The position numbers and the translations under genes are program-made. Below, piece after piece: positions 1 through 6,253 of a stretch of DNA of 6,253 nt; the stretch's first letter is position 1, and the number at the start of each line of letters is the position of its first letter. The stretch spans positions 1-6,253 of the forward strand of contig CALIUX010000060.1 of assembly GCA_938048505.1 (NCBI GenBank). The letters are read 5' to 3'. The notes under the pieces are model-generated. The model saw only the letters and a program-made list of their open reading frames with translations, ran no database searches and had not been told where the DNA came from. This DNA comes from an uncultured Pseudomonadales bacterium. GTDB lineage: Bacteria > Pseudomonadota > Gammaproteobacteria > Pseudomonadales > Cellvibrionaceae.

Positions 1-119
1 GGGCGGCTATCAAATACTTTTACTTGATGCCCTTTACGAGATAAATAGCGCGCAGCCGACACACCTGTTGCCCCAAGGCCCAGTACAGCGGTGTATGAAT
101 TTATTGCCGTTGCGCTCAC
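1..119 (-). CDS. murD: MurD, UDP-N-acetylmuramoyl-L-alanine--D-glutamate ligase (5' end only)
   Basis: Only the first 39 codons and two further bases are present; the gene leaves the window at its left edge. The protein starts MSATAINSYTAVLGLGATG and continues into a segment reading SRKGHQVKVFDSR. This is the N-terminal Rossmann-like UDP-binding domain of MurD, with the glycine-rich GLGATG turn at residues 14-19 and the acidic residue of VFDSR closing the second strand. MurD is the cytoplasmic ATP-dependent ligase that adds D-glutamate to UDP-MurNAc-L-Ala. The start is GTG at 119-117: an in-frame TAG at 128-126 lies two codons upstream, so no longer reading is possible. A weak purine-rich Shine-Dalgarno (GAGAG) sits about ten bases before it. 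Position after mraY is the standard dcw order, but a 165-base gap separates the two, unlike the overlapping genes upstream. Identification rests on a short segment plus context. Confidence 0.9.
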   Translation of the reverse strand, partial: MSATAINSYTAVLGLGATGVSAARYLSRKGHQVKVFDSR

Positions 120-151
120 AAAAAACTATCTCTCTATTTCAGTCAATCTAT

Positions 152-183
152 GTAATCACTTCAAACTGTGATTATTTCAAACT
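152..183. repeat. Tandem pair of 16-base repeats, also able to form a hairpin
   Basis: Two adjacent plus-strand units, GTAATCACTTCAAACT (152-167) and GTGATTATTTCAAACT (168-183), match at 13 of 16 positions. Within the pair, TAATCAC (153-159) and GTGATTA (168-174) are exact inverted complements separated by eight bases, so the transcript could form a 7-base-pair AT-rich stem. A degenerate further match (ATGATCACTCAAAA) starts near 200. The array lies 33 bases upstream of the murD start. It could be a protein-binding site, an mRNA structure or chance in AT-rich DNA; the sequence alone does not decide. Confidence 0.5.
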
Positions 184-236
184 ATGACCACCTAAAAAAA
201 TGATCACTCAAAAATCTACAAACCAATCCATTTTTC

Positions 237-264
237 ACGCTACTCATGCATGACTCAGCAGCGT
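237..264 (-). promoter_or_regulatory. RNA hairpin shortly after the mraY stop codon
   Basis: Read on the minus strand, ACGCTGCT (264-257) can pair with AGTAGCGT (244-237) through eight base pairs, one of them a G-U wobble, around a 12-base loop containing CATGCATG. On the plus strand the wobble position becomes an A-C mismatch, so the structure is better formed in the dcw-sense transcript. It begins 20 bases after the mraY stop. No U-tract follows directly, which argues against an intrinsic terminator. A role as an mRNA-stabilising or processing element between mraY and murD is inference. Confidence 0.4.
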
Positions 265-284
265 CGCCTACATTCTTTTTTCAG

Positions 285-1367
285 TTACCTGAGTTTAAGC
301 GTCGCCAAACCAAACAAAACCAGCATCACAGTAATAATCCAGAAACGCACAATCACACGCGGTTCTGGCCAACCTTTTAATTCAAAGTGGTGATGCAGTG
401 GCGCCATTCGAAATATCCGTTTACCCGTCAGTTTAAAGCTGGCAACTTGCAAAATGACTGAAACTGTCTCCATTACAAAGACACCAGACATCACAAAAAA
501 GACCACTTCATGCCGCACGGCAACAGCAATAACGCCTAATGCGCCACCCAACGATAGGGCACCAACATCGCCCATAAATACTTGTGCGGGGTAGGTGTTA
601 AACCATAAAAAGCCAAGCCCTGCGCCAGCTAAGGCCGCACAAAACACAGCCAGCTCGCCAGTACCGGCTACATAAGGAATATGCAGATAAGCAGCATATT
701 TTGCATTACCCACAAGATAAGCAATGATACCGAGAGCTGCACCCACCATGACCGTAGGCATAATGGCAAGGCCATCGAGCCCGTCTGTTAAATTCACTGC
801 ATTTGAACTGCCTACAACAACGAAATACACCAACAATAAGTACAGAGGGCCTAAATCGATTGCGACATTTTTAAAAAAAGGCAGGAACAATTGTGTATCG
901 GCTGGCACCTGAGCTGTTGTATATAAAAAAATGGCAACAGCAAAAGCCGCCGTGGATTGCCAAAAATATTTCCATTTTGCGGGCAAACCTTTTGAATTTT
1001 TTTCAACAACCTTTCGGTAGTCATCTACCCAACCGATTGCGCCATAAGCCAAAGTAATAAACATCACAGCCCAGACAAAGCGGTTCGATAAGTCAGACCA
1101 TAAAAATACACTGAGACTAATCGAAAATAAAATCAGTCCGCCGCCCATCGTAGGCGTACCCTGTTTACTGAGGTGACTTTGAGGGCCGTCACTGCGTACT
1201 GACTGACCAATCTGCAGTGATACCAATTTACGAATAAACATTGGGCCCAAAAACAAACTTAAACCTAATGCCGTTAAAACACCAAAGATAGCGCGTAGCG
1301 ATAAATATCGCACAACATCTAATGCGGAAAAATGCGGCTGCAATAATTCTGCTAACCAGACTAACAT
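285..1367 (-). CDS. mraY: MraY, phospho-N-acetylmuramoyl-pentapeptide transferase
   Basis: MraY is the integral inner-membrane enzyme that transfers phospho-MurNAc-pentapeptide from UDP to undecaprenyl phosphate, giving lipid I, the first membrane step of peptidoglycan synthesis. The 360-residue length equals the usual proteobacterial size. Visible signatures are TPTMGG (71-76), the paired aspartates of WVDDYRK (D115, D116), [13 protein letters not shown] (189-201), the catalytic-site aspartate of [12 protein letters not shown] (D267) and the histidine cluster of [14 protein letters not shown] (H325-H327). Hydrophobic stretches across the whole length fit the ten-helix fold of the family. The ATG at 1367-1365 overlaps the murF stop by seven bases and has a good Shine-Dalgarno, AAGGGG at 1381-1376, eight bases away. 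That site partly overlaps a small GC hairpin, which suggests coupling to murF translation. Complete, no damage seen; identification is essentially certain. Confidence 0.98.
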   Translation of the reverse strand: MLVWLAELLQPHFSALDVVRYLSLRAIFGVLTALGLSLFLGPMFIRKLVSLQIGQSVRSDGPQSHLSKQGTPTMGGGLILFSISLSVFLWSDLSNRFVWAVMFITLAYGAIGWVDDYRKVVEKNSKGLPAKWKYFWQSTAAFAVAIFLYTTAQVPADTQLFLPFFKNVAIDLGPLYLLLVYFVVVGSSNAVNLTDGLDGLAIMPTVMVGAALGIIAYLVGNAKYAAYLHIPYVAGTGELAVFCAALAGAGLGFLWFNTYPAQVFMGDVGALSLGGALGVIAVAVRHEVVFFVMSGVFVMETVSVILQVASFKLTGKRIFRMAPLHHHFELKGWPEPRVIVRFWIITVMLVLFGLATLKLR

Positions 1368-2860
1368 GGGCTATGCCCCTTATTTGAATCATATAAACTA
1401 GAACAGACTCGTTCACGACGAATGTCTGCCATTAAACCAATCAGCTTATCAACGCCGGATGAACGTGAGCCTTTTAAAAGAATCAGTGCTTGTGAATCAA
1501 GAAATGTATTTAACGGTTTAGCTGCTTCCGCCAGACTATTAAAAGCGGTTGCGCCCTCTCCAAAAGCTTCAGCAGCATACTGCGCTAAATCACCAATAGT
1601 GAGACAGTGATGTACGCCTTGCTGTTTGGCATAAACACCGAGTAGACGATGCTGTTCGATCTCATCATCACCTAGCTCGCCCAAGTTACCCAATACCAAA
1701 ATACTTTGCCGCCCAGATTGGGCTGAAGCAGACGCTAAAAAATCAATAGCCACTTTGACCGAAGCAGGGCTCGCGTTGTAGGCATCATTAATCAAGCATG
1801 CTTGCTGTTGATCATCACAAGGGAGGACTTGTTGCATTCGTCCTTTCTCACCCGTATAAGTCTCTAAACCCGCCGCAATATCATCTAGCGATATCCCTGC
1901 CGCAATGGCACATGCCGCAGCAGCTAAAGCATTATCAATAAAATGCTCACCGAGTACTTGCAAGCTAATTTCCACGCGATGCTTTTGAAAACATAGCGTA
2001 AAAGAAGGTTTCCCTAGCGTATTTAAAACGCAGCTCTCGGCATAAACATAATCAATACTTGTTTTGGGAGTGTGAGCTTGAGACTCATCACGAGTAAAAC
2101 CAAATTGTTTGGCGTTTTGAGTCAGCGCTAAGTACTGCGCTGCAAAAGGATCATCTAAATTAATGACGGCGGTTTGCTCTGGGACGAGAGTGCTGTAAAT
2201 CTTGCCTTTCTCTTCAGCTATAGCCTCGATACTACCAAAACCACCAATATGAGCCGATCTGACATTATTCACTAGCGCAATAGTTGGTCGCGTTAAACGG
2301 GTCAGATATTCAATTTCATTTGGGGAGCTCGTCCCCATTTCAACAATCGCAAGTTCATGGCTGGGCAAAAAGCGATTTAGTGTCAGTGGCACGCCAATAT
2401 GGTTATTAAAATTGCCTGCAGTAGCCAGTGTTGTAGCGCAACGTTCAAAGATAGCAAGCAGTAAACCTTTTACAGACGTTTTGCCACAACTTCCTGTAAT
2501 ACCGACTAAAGTGCCCGCAAACTGCATGCGAAAACATTGTGCAATATGACCCAATGCAATTGTCGTATCACTTACAACAACCTGCGGAATAGAGCAGTTT
2601 TCTACAATTTCTTCGACTACTACTGCGCAGACGCCTTGCTTAGCGGCCTGTTCAAGAAAGTCATGACCATCAAAGCGCTCGCCACGTATTGCAACAAATA
2701 CATCGCCTGCGTTAAGAGTACGTGAATCAATACTCACCGAACTGAAAGTATGCGCGGCATTAATCGGATGAGAATCGGCAGATGTAGGCTGATGCAATGC
2801 ACCGCCTGTTGCATCCAACAATTGTTTAATGGATACGCTAAAGTACGCCGAGCCCATCAT
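1361..2860 (-). CDS. murF: MurF, UDP-N-acetylmuramoyl-tripeptide--D-alanyl-D-alanine ligase
   Basis: MurF is the cytoplasmic ATP-dependent ligase that attaches D-Ala-D-Ala to UDP-MurNAc-tripeptide, completing the pentapeptide precursor. The N-terminal substrate domain shows [18 protein letters not shown] (43-60) and ERFDGHDF (61-68). The ATP P-loop is [10 protein letters not shown] (120-129, Lys127), followed by [14 protein letters not shown] (148-161), [12 protein letters not shown] (173-184) and [13 protein letters not shown] (198-210). The C-terminal domain has [11 protein letters not shown] (358-368), LGNLGELG (390-397) and LLKGSRSSG (461-469). At 499 residues it is longer than the E. coli protein (452), with roughly a dozen extra residues before the P-loop and an additional tail of about 20 residues rich in Arg, Ser and Cys. 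The start region is ATGATG: the first ATG (2860) forms an ATGA overlap with the murE stop and lies seven bases from AAGGTG (2873-2868); the second ATG (2857) would shorten the protein by one residue. Its 3' end overlaps mraY. Confidence 0.97.
   Translation of the reverse strand: MMGSAYFSVSIKQLLDATGGALHQPTSADSHPINAAHTFSSVSIDSRTLNAGDVFVAIRGERFDGHDFLEQAAKQGVCAVVVEEIVENCSIPQVVVSDTTIALGHIAQCFRMQFAGTLVGITGSCGKTSVKGLLLAIFERCATTLATAGNFNNHIGVPLTLNRFLPSHELAIVEMGTSSPNEIEYLTRLTRPTIALVNNVRSAHIGGFGSIEAIAEEKGKIYSTLVPEQTAVINLDDPFAAQYLALTQNAKQFGFTRDESQAHTPKTSIDYVYAESCVLNTLGKPSFTLCFQKHRVEISLQVLGEHFIDNALAAAACAIAAGISLDDIAAGLETYTGEKGRMQQVLPCDDQQQACLINDAYNASPASVKVAIDFLASASAQSGRQSILVLGNLGELGDDEIEQHRLLGVYAKQQGVHHCLTIGDLAQYAAEAFGEGATAFNSLAEAAKPLNTFLDSQALILLKGSRSSGVDKLIGLMADIRRERVCSSLYDSNKGHSPC
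1368..1381 (-). promoter_or_regulatory. mraY ribosome binding site partly sequestered by a small hairpin
   Basis: The minus strand reads AAGGGGCATAGCCC immediately before the mraY ATG. AAGGGG (1381-1376) is a strong Shine-Dalgarno at eight-base spacing. Three of its Gs plus the next C (1378-1375) can pair with GCCC (1371-1368) around an ATA loop, giving a 4-base-pair all-GC stem. The whole element lies inside the last codons of murF, so a ribosome finishing murF would melt it. Coupling is therefore plausible; the regulatory effect itself is inference. Confidence 0.5.
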
Positions 2861-4389
2861 GACGACGCACCTTGTTCACAATGCAATGGCATGCTCTCAA
2901 GCCTTTGCTGCAATAATGCTTGGGCGACATCAACATCAGAGAAGGGTAATTTTTTATCGCCAACAATCTGATAAGTCTCATGCCCTTTGCCTGCAATCAG
3001 CAAGCTATCTCCAGCAGCTGCTTGATCAATAGCAAATGCAATCGCTTCAGAGCGGTCTTCAATTAATTGCGTCGGTTTTTTACAACCTGAAGCAATTGCC
3101 GACATGATTGCACTCGGATCTTCACTACGTGGGTTATCGCTAGTAATCACAATATGGTCGGCAATTTCATCCGCCACAGCACCCATTAATGCACGCTTTT
3201 GTTTATCGCGATCACCACCACAGCCAAAGACAACCCAAATACGCCCTACTGTATGCGCTCTTATCGCTTTAAGGGCCTGCTCTAAGGCATCGGGCGTATG
3301 AGCAAAATCCACAACGGTTTGAACGCCGTCAACGCTGGGTAAACACTCCATACGGCCAGGTATAGCTTCAAGTAACGGTATTTGCTGAGTAATATCGTGA
3401 AACGGTATGCCTTCAATAGCCGCAGCACAAATAGCCGCTAATAAGTTATAAACATTAAAGACACCCAACAAAGGAGATGTAACAAATGCATTGCCCCACG
3501 GGGTTTTGAGATTGAACTGCATGCCATTAGGCAAGGCACGTAAATCACTTGCTTGTACAGCAGCGTTAGATTGAATACCAAAGTGCAGCACATTTAGGTT
3601 GTCACATCCCTCAATCATCGCTTTAGCATTCGCATCATCAGCATTGATTACAGCGGTTTTCACCGTGGGCAGTAAAAATAAACGACGTTTGGCATCGCGG
3701 TAATCTTCAAGCGTGCCGTGATAGTCCAAATGATCTTGTGTGAGATTAGTAAAAACAGCCGTGTGAATCGGTAAACCATCGACTCGACCTTGCATCAACC
3801 CATGAGACGAGACCTCAATGGCAATCGCTGATGCTTGCTGATCCGCCAAGACAGAAACGGATGCATAACTGGTGAAAATATCGGGTGTTGTCATACCTGT
3901 TTCGTGGTATCCCTCACCCCAAAGCCCAACACCTAGCGTACCAATCGTACCGACTTTGCTTTGTGTTGTTTTTTGTATGAGTTGAGCGATTAACGAAACC
4001 AACGTGCTTTTACCGTTGGTACCCGTTACACCAATCATTGGAAGGCGCTGCGGATAACGGCGAGCGGCCAAAAGCGCTTTGTTTTCTGATAGCTGATTGA
4101 CAGCTAATACTGGCACACCGTTTTGTTCCGTAACGGATATGGCAGCTAATAATGTTTGAGGCTGCTCTTCGGCTACATCGTCTGCTTTTGCATCAAGTAG
4201 AACAATAGATGCACCGGACTGCACAACTTGAGGAATATACTGCTCAGCACCGCAACACACAAAGACATCACCCTTTTGAACTTGGCGACTATCCATTCGC
4301 AAGTCGCCTACGGGCAATTGCGCTAAGGCATCAGCCACCGCTGCGTCAAGTGATGTCAAATCAAGTAAAGCGCCCAACATAATAGTCAT
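2857..4389 (-). CDS. murE: MurE, UDP-N-acetylmuramoyl-L-alanyl-D-glutamate--2,6-diaminopimelate ligase
   Basis: MurE is the cytoplasmic ATP-dependent ligase that adds the third residue of the peptidoglycan stem peptide. Substrate choice is readable: DNPR at 418-421 is the motif of meso-diaminopimelate-adding enzymes, where lysine-adding MurE has a different residue at the Arg position. Other landmarks are MDSRQVQKGDVFV (32-44) in the UDP-binding domain, the P-loop GVTGTNGKST (120-129, Lys127), TTPD (167-170), IEVSSHGL (191-198), FTNLTQDHLDYHGT (213-226) and Lys234 in YRDAKRRLF, which matches the carbamylated lysine of the family. IPGRME (343-348), DFAHTPDAL (361-369) and AGKGHETYQIVG (466-477) complete the set. 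Length 510 compares with 495 in E. coli. The ATG at 4389 overlaps the ftsI stop in an ATGA arrangement, and a Shine-Dalgarno AGGTGG (4402-4397) lies seven bases upstream, which favours this start over an in-frame ATG three codons later. Confidence 0.98.
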   Translation of the reverse strand: MTIMLGALLDLTSLDAAVADALAQLPVGDLRMDSRQVQKGDVFVCCGAEQYIPQVVQSGASIVLLDAKADDVAEEQPQTLLAAISVTEQNGVPVLAVNQLSENKALLAARRYPQRLPMIGVTGTNGKSTLVSLIAQLIQKTTQSKVGTIGTLGVGLWGEGYHETGMTTPDIFTSYASVSVLADQQASAIAIEVSSHGLMQGRVDGLPIHTAVFTNLTQDHLDYHGTLEDYRDAKRRLFLLPTVKTAVINADDANAKAMIEGCDNLNVLHFGIQSNAAVQASDLRALPNGMQFNLKTPWGNAFVTSPLLGVFNVYNLLAAICAAAIEGIPFHDITQQIPLLEAIPGRMECLPSVDGVQTVVDFAHTPDALEQALKAIRAHTVGRIWVVFGCGGDRDKQKRALMGAVADEIADHIVITSDNPRSEDPSAIMSAIASGCKKPTQLIEDRSEAIAFAIDQAAAGDSLLIAGKGHETYQIVGDKKLPFSDVDVAQALLQQRLESMPLHCEQGASS

Positions 4390-6071
4390 CTTGTGGCCAC
4401 CTGCTGACTGTTATTCGGTGGAATATTCAGCAATCGCAATGAAGCATCGGTTACCCGTGCAAAAACGGGGGCGGCAGCTTCACCGCCATAATAACGGCCA
4501 CTGTTAGGCTCATTAATCACCACAACGGTCACAACTTTAGGGTCATTGGCTGGTGCAATACCCGCAAATGTCGCGATATAGCGGTCATCCGCATAACCGT
4601 TTTTACCCACTTTATGCGCGGTACCGGTTTTACCCGCCGTTAAATACGCACTTGTTTGAGCGCGTGTTGCGGTGCCGCCTCGCTCGGTAACACGTTTAAG
4701 CATGACTGCAATTTGATCGGCAATATCAGCATCAACAACGGTTTCCGTTAAGGGCGGCTCATCTTGTTTAAGCAATGACACGGGCCGTGATATACCAGAA
4801 TTTGCAATCGTGACATATGATTGCGCTAGTTGTAGTGGCGTCACCGTTAAGCCATAACCAAAAGCAAGCGTTGCAGTCTCGATAGGATGCCACTTACGAC
4901 GGCTCGGTAAAATGCCTAAGCTCTCTCCCGGAAAGCCCGTACCAGTACTTTGCCCAAAGCCCAAGCGGGCAAACATTTCACGAACTACATTAGGTGGTAG
5001 GTCGAGTGCTAATTTACTGATCCCTACCTGACTCGATTTCTGAATGACTGTTCCTAAATCAATTTCGCCATAATTCCGTGGATCGACAAACGTCTTTCGC
5101 CCAACTTTAACGTAACCTGGGCTGGTATTAATAACTGAATCAGGTGTGTAACGACCTGTCTCAAGGGCAGCCATAACGGTAAAAGGTTTTACGGTTGAAC
5201 CCGGCTCAATAACATCAGTCATCGCGCGGTTGCGCGTTTGCGCAGGTCGAATACGCGCACGGTCATTGGGGTTATAAGATGGCTGGTTGACCATGGCCAA
5301 TACCTCACCAGTCTCAACATCCAGCATCACCACGGAGCCTGACTTCGCTTTTTGCTGGCTGATGGCCGCTTTGAGTTCGCGATACGCCAAATATTGTAAA
5401 CGCAAGTCAATGCTTAATTGCGCATCTCCACCAGGGCTGGCTGTTTTCACAATACCCAAGTCTTTAACAATATTGCCTTTAAGGTCTTTGATAACCCGCT
5501 TAACACCTGGCGTACCCGCAAGGTGATTATCTAGCGCAAGCTCCATACCTTCTTGGCCGGCGTCATCGATATTCGTAAAGCCGACTAAGTGAGCGGCCAC
5601 TTCACCGGCAGGGTAGTAGCGCTGATATTCACGTTCAGCAATCACTCCCGGAATAGACTGCTTAACAATAGGCTCAGCCTCATGAGGAGGCAGCTGGCGC
5701 GCGACATACATAAACTGCTTTCTGGCATAACGTTGCAGCTTTTCATTGAGTGCTTTGCGCGATAAACCTAGACCCTTGGCAAGCTTTTGAATACCTTCAG
5801 GCGAAATAACCTGAGGGTTCACAGCAAGGGAGATGACGGGTGTGCTGACGGCTAAAAGTTCGCCATGACGATCAGTAATGGTGCCACGGTAAGCATTAAT
5901 GTTTTGCTCGCGCAACGTTCGTGCAAGGCCTTGCGCCTGTAAAAACTCACGCCCCTTTTCTTGACCTGGAACCACTTGCAAATACGTTAAATGCCAAACT
6001 AATGCCGCTGGCAAAGCCATCAGCCCAAGGCAAAACGTGATAAAACGCCAACGTGACATCCAACTAAGCAT
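4386..6071 (-). CDS. ftsI: FtsI (PBP3), septal peptidoglycan D,D-transpeptidase
   Basis: FtsI is the class B penicillin-binding protein that cross-links septal peptidoglycan, working with the glycosyltransferase FtsW and the FtsQLB complex. Positions below count from a GTG at 6074; I prefer the ATG at 6071, which makes the protein one residue shorter (561), because GGTGG lies at a better spacing (seven bases). A single membrane segment spans about residues 10-34 after a very short cytoplasmic tail. The dimerisation/pedestal domain starts near YRGTITDRHGELLAVST (62-78). The transpeptidase domain has the nucleophile motif PGSTVKP (Ser293, Lys296), the second motif SSQ (347-349) and the third motif GKTGT (481-485). 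The second motif is normally SxN, so Gln349 (codon 5030-5028) is unusual. The protein is shorter than E. coli FtsI (588), mainly at both termini. Its start overlaps the ftsL stop by one base (four with GTG) and its stop overlaps murE by four. Confidence 0.96.
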   Translation of the reverse strand: MLSWMSRWRFITFCLGLMALPAALVWHLTYLQVVPGQEKGREFLQAQGLARTLREQNINAYRGTITDRHGELLAVSTPVISLAVNPQVISPEGIQKLAKGLGLSRKALNEKLQRYARKQFMYVARQLPPHEAEPIVKQSIPGVIAEREYQRYYPAGEVAAHLVGFTNIDDAGQEGMELALDNHLAGTPGVKRVIKDLKGNIVKDLGIVKTASPGGDAQLSIDLRLQYLAYRELKAAISQQKAKSGSVVMLDVETGEVLAMVNQPSYNPNDRARIRPAQTRNRAMTDVIEPGSTVKPFTVMAALETGRYTPDSVINTSPGYVKVGRKTFVDPRNYGEIDLGTVIQKSSQVGISKLALDLPPNVVREMFARLGFGQSTGTGFPGESLGILPSRRKWHPIETATLAFGYGLTVTPLQLAQSYVTIANSGISRPVSLLKQDEPPLTETVVDADIADQIAVMLKRVTERGGTATRAQTSAYLTAGKTGTAHKVGKNGYADDRYIATFAGIAPANDPKVVTVVVINEPNSGRYYGGEAAAPVFARVTDASLRLLNIPPNNSQQVATR

Positions 6072-6253
6072 CACTCACCCACCACCACAATTTCATGGCC
6101 ATTGGGCACACGCATACGAAGCGTTTCTGTCGAAAGCTTTTCTACACGAGCGTAAGCCGCTAAAGCGCTTCGCTCCAATAGCAACTGGCCTGACTCGACT
6201 TGAAGGTCTTGTGCTTTAAGGTTTAGCTCAGCCAGTGCTTGAGTATGCTGACG
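6071..6253 (-). CDS. ftsL: FtsL, cell division protein (3' part only)
   Basis: This frame, open from the right edge and ending in TGA at 6073-6071, encodes 60 C-terminal residues. They start RQHTQALAELNLKAQDLQVE and end RMRVPNGHEIVVVGE. FtsL is a small bitopic inner-membrane protein whose periplasmic coiled coil pairs with FtsB and, with FtsQ, activates FtsW-FtsI at the septum. The visible part fits that periplasmic region: a Gln-, Leu- and Glu-rich helix, then LLLERSALAAYARVEKLSTE, which resembles the conserved FtsL stretch where a Leu-Glu-x-x-Ala-Leu segment leads into RVE. A short positively charged and Val-rich tail follows. The N-terminal cytoplasmic part and membrane helix lie outside the window. 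Placement directly before ftsI, with overlapping stop and start, is the normal position for ftsL. The identification combines this weakly conserved sequence with strong context. Confidence 0.9.
   Translation of the reverse strand, partial: RQHTQALAELNLKAQDLQVESGQLLLERSALAAYARVEKLSTETLRMRVPNGHEIVVVGE

Larger units (their letters stand above)
120..284. other. AT-rich mraY-murD intergenic region, no gene
   Basis: These 165 bases lie between the mraY stop and the murD start in an otherwise overlapping gene block. No reading frame of useful length exists on the minus strand; the longest ATG-started one I see is about seven codons (ATG at 231) without a ribosome binding site. The region contains a hairpin near its mraY end, a tandem 16-base repeat near its murD end, and T-runs on the minus strand (for example 200-194). 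The T-runs do not directly follow a GC-rich stem, so I do not call an intrinsic terminator. I found no convincing -35/-10 pair. It probably remains part of the dcw transcript as an untranslated spacer, but a weak internal promoter for murD cannot be excluded. Confidence 0.8.

Noticed and set aside
120..215. Internal sigma-70-type promoter for murD
   Set aside because: Candidate -35 boxes such as TTGAGT or TTGAAA on the minus strand pair only with weak -10 boxes at poor spacing (19-20 bases); matches of this quality are common in AT-rich DNA.
208..231. Tiny minus-strand frame in the mraY-murD gap, ATG followed by six codons (MDWFVDF)
   Set aside because: Too short, no Shine-Dalgarno, and frames of this length are expected by chance in AT-rich DNA.
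186..264. Intrinsic terminator between mraY and murD
   Set aside because: The hairpin at 237-264 is followed by GTGAAAAATGG rather than a U-tract, and the later T-runs (for example 200-194) have no GC-rich stem directly before them.
724..912. Short plus-strand open frames antisense to mraY, murF, murE and ftsI (for example 724-912, 1422-1610, 2537-2725, 3104-3301, 5287-5526)
   Set aside because: They lie wholly inside well-identified genes on the other strand, show no recognisable domain or ribosome binding site, and are shadows of those genes' codon usage.
1228..1416. Minus-strand 62-codon frame spanning the murF-mraY junction
   Set aside because: It overlaps the ends of two certain genes in another frame and its translation has no family-like features.
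4393..4400. Perfect 8-base palindrome GTGGCCAC overlapping the murE ribosome binding site
   Set aside because: With no loop it cannot form a useful intramolecular hairpin, and it encodes part of the FtsI C-terminus; chance is the simplest explanation.

Overview
This window is a stretch of the division and cell wall (dcw) cluster of a Gram-negative, gammaproteobacterium-like organism. Every recognisable gene lies on the minus strand, so transcription runs from high to low coordinates: ftsL (3' part only), ftsI, murE, murF, mraY, murD (5' end only). That is the classical proteobacterial order. The MurE carries the DNPR signature of enzymes that add meso-diaminopimelate, and FtsI is a class B penicillin-binding protein with one N-terminal membrane anchor. 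Both fit a Gram-negative host with DAP-type peptidoglycan. Base composition is moderate, well below a high-GC genome by eye. I cannot name the genus from sequence alone.

Layout, in transcription order. 6253-6071 encodes the last 60 residues of FtsL. 6071-4386 is ftsI, 4389-2857 murE, 2860-1361 murF and 1367-285 mraY. Each junction overlaps by 1 to 7 bases (1 or 4 at ftsL/ftsI depending on the start chosen, then 4, 4 and 7), so the block looks like one translationally coupled message. After mraY the packing breaks: 165 AT-rich bases (284-120) hold no credible gene but contain a hairpin and a tandem 16-base repeat. The GTG start of murD follows at 119, and murD runs off the left edge.

How the genes work together. 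MurD, MurE and MurF successively add D-Glu, meso-DAP and D-Ala-D-Ala to the UDP-MurNAc precursor in the cytoplasm. MraY moves the finished phospho-MurNAc-pentapeptide onto undecaprenyl phosphate to make lipid I. FtsI cross-links the resulting septal peptidoglycan in the periplasm, and FtsL, with FtsQ and FtsB, helps activate the FtsW-FtsI synthase.

I see no mobile element, tRNA, rRNA, CRISPR array or hidden novel system. The items most worth a second look are a Gln in place of the usual Asn in the SxN motif of FtsI, the structured mraY-murD gap, and a small hairpin over the mraY ribosome binding site.
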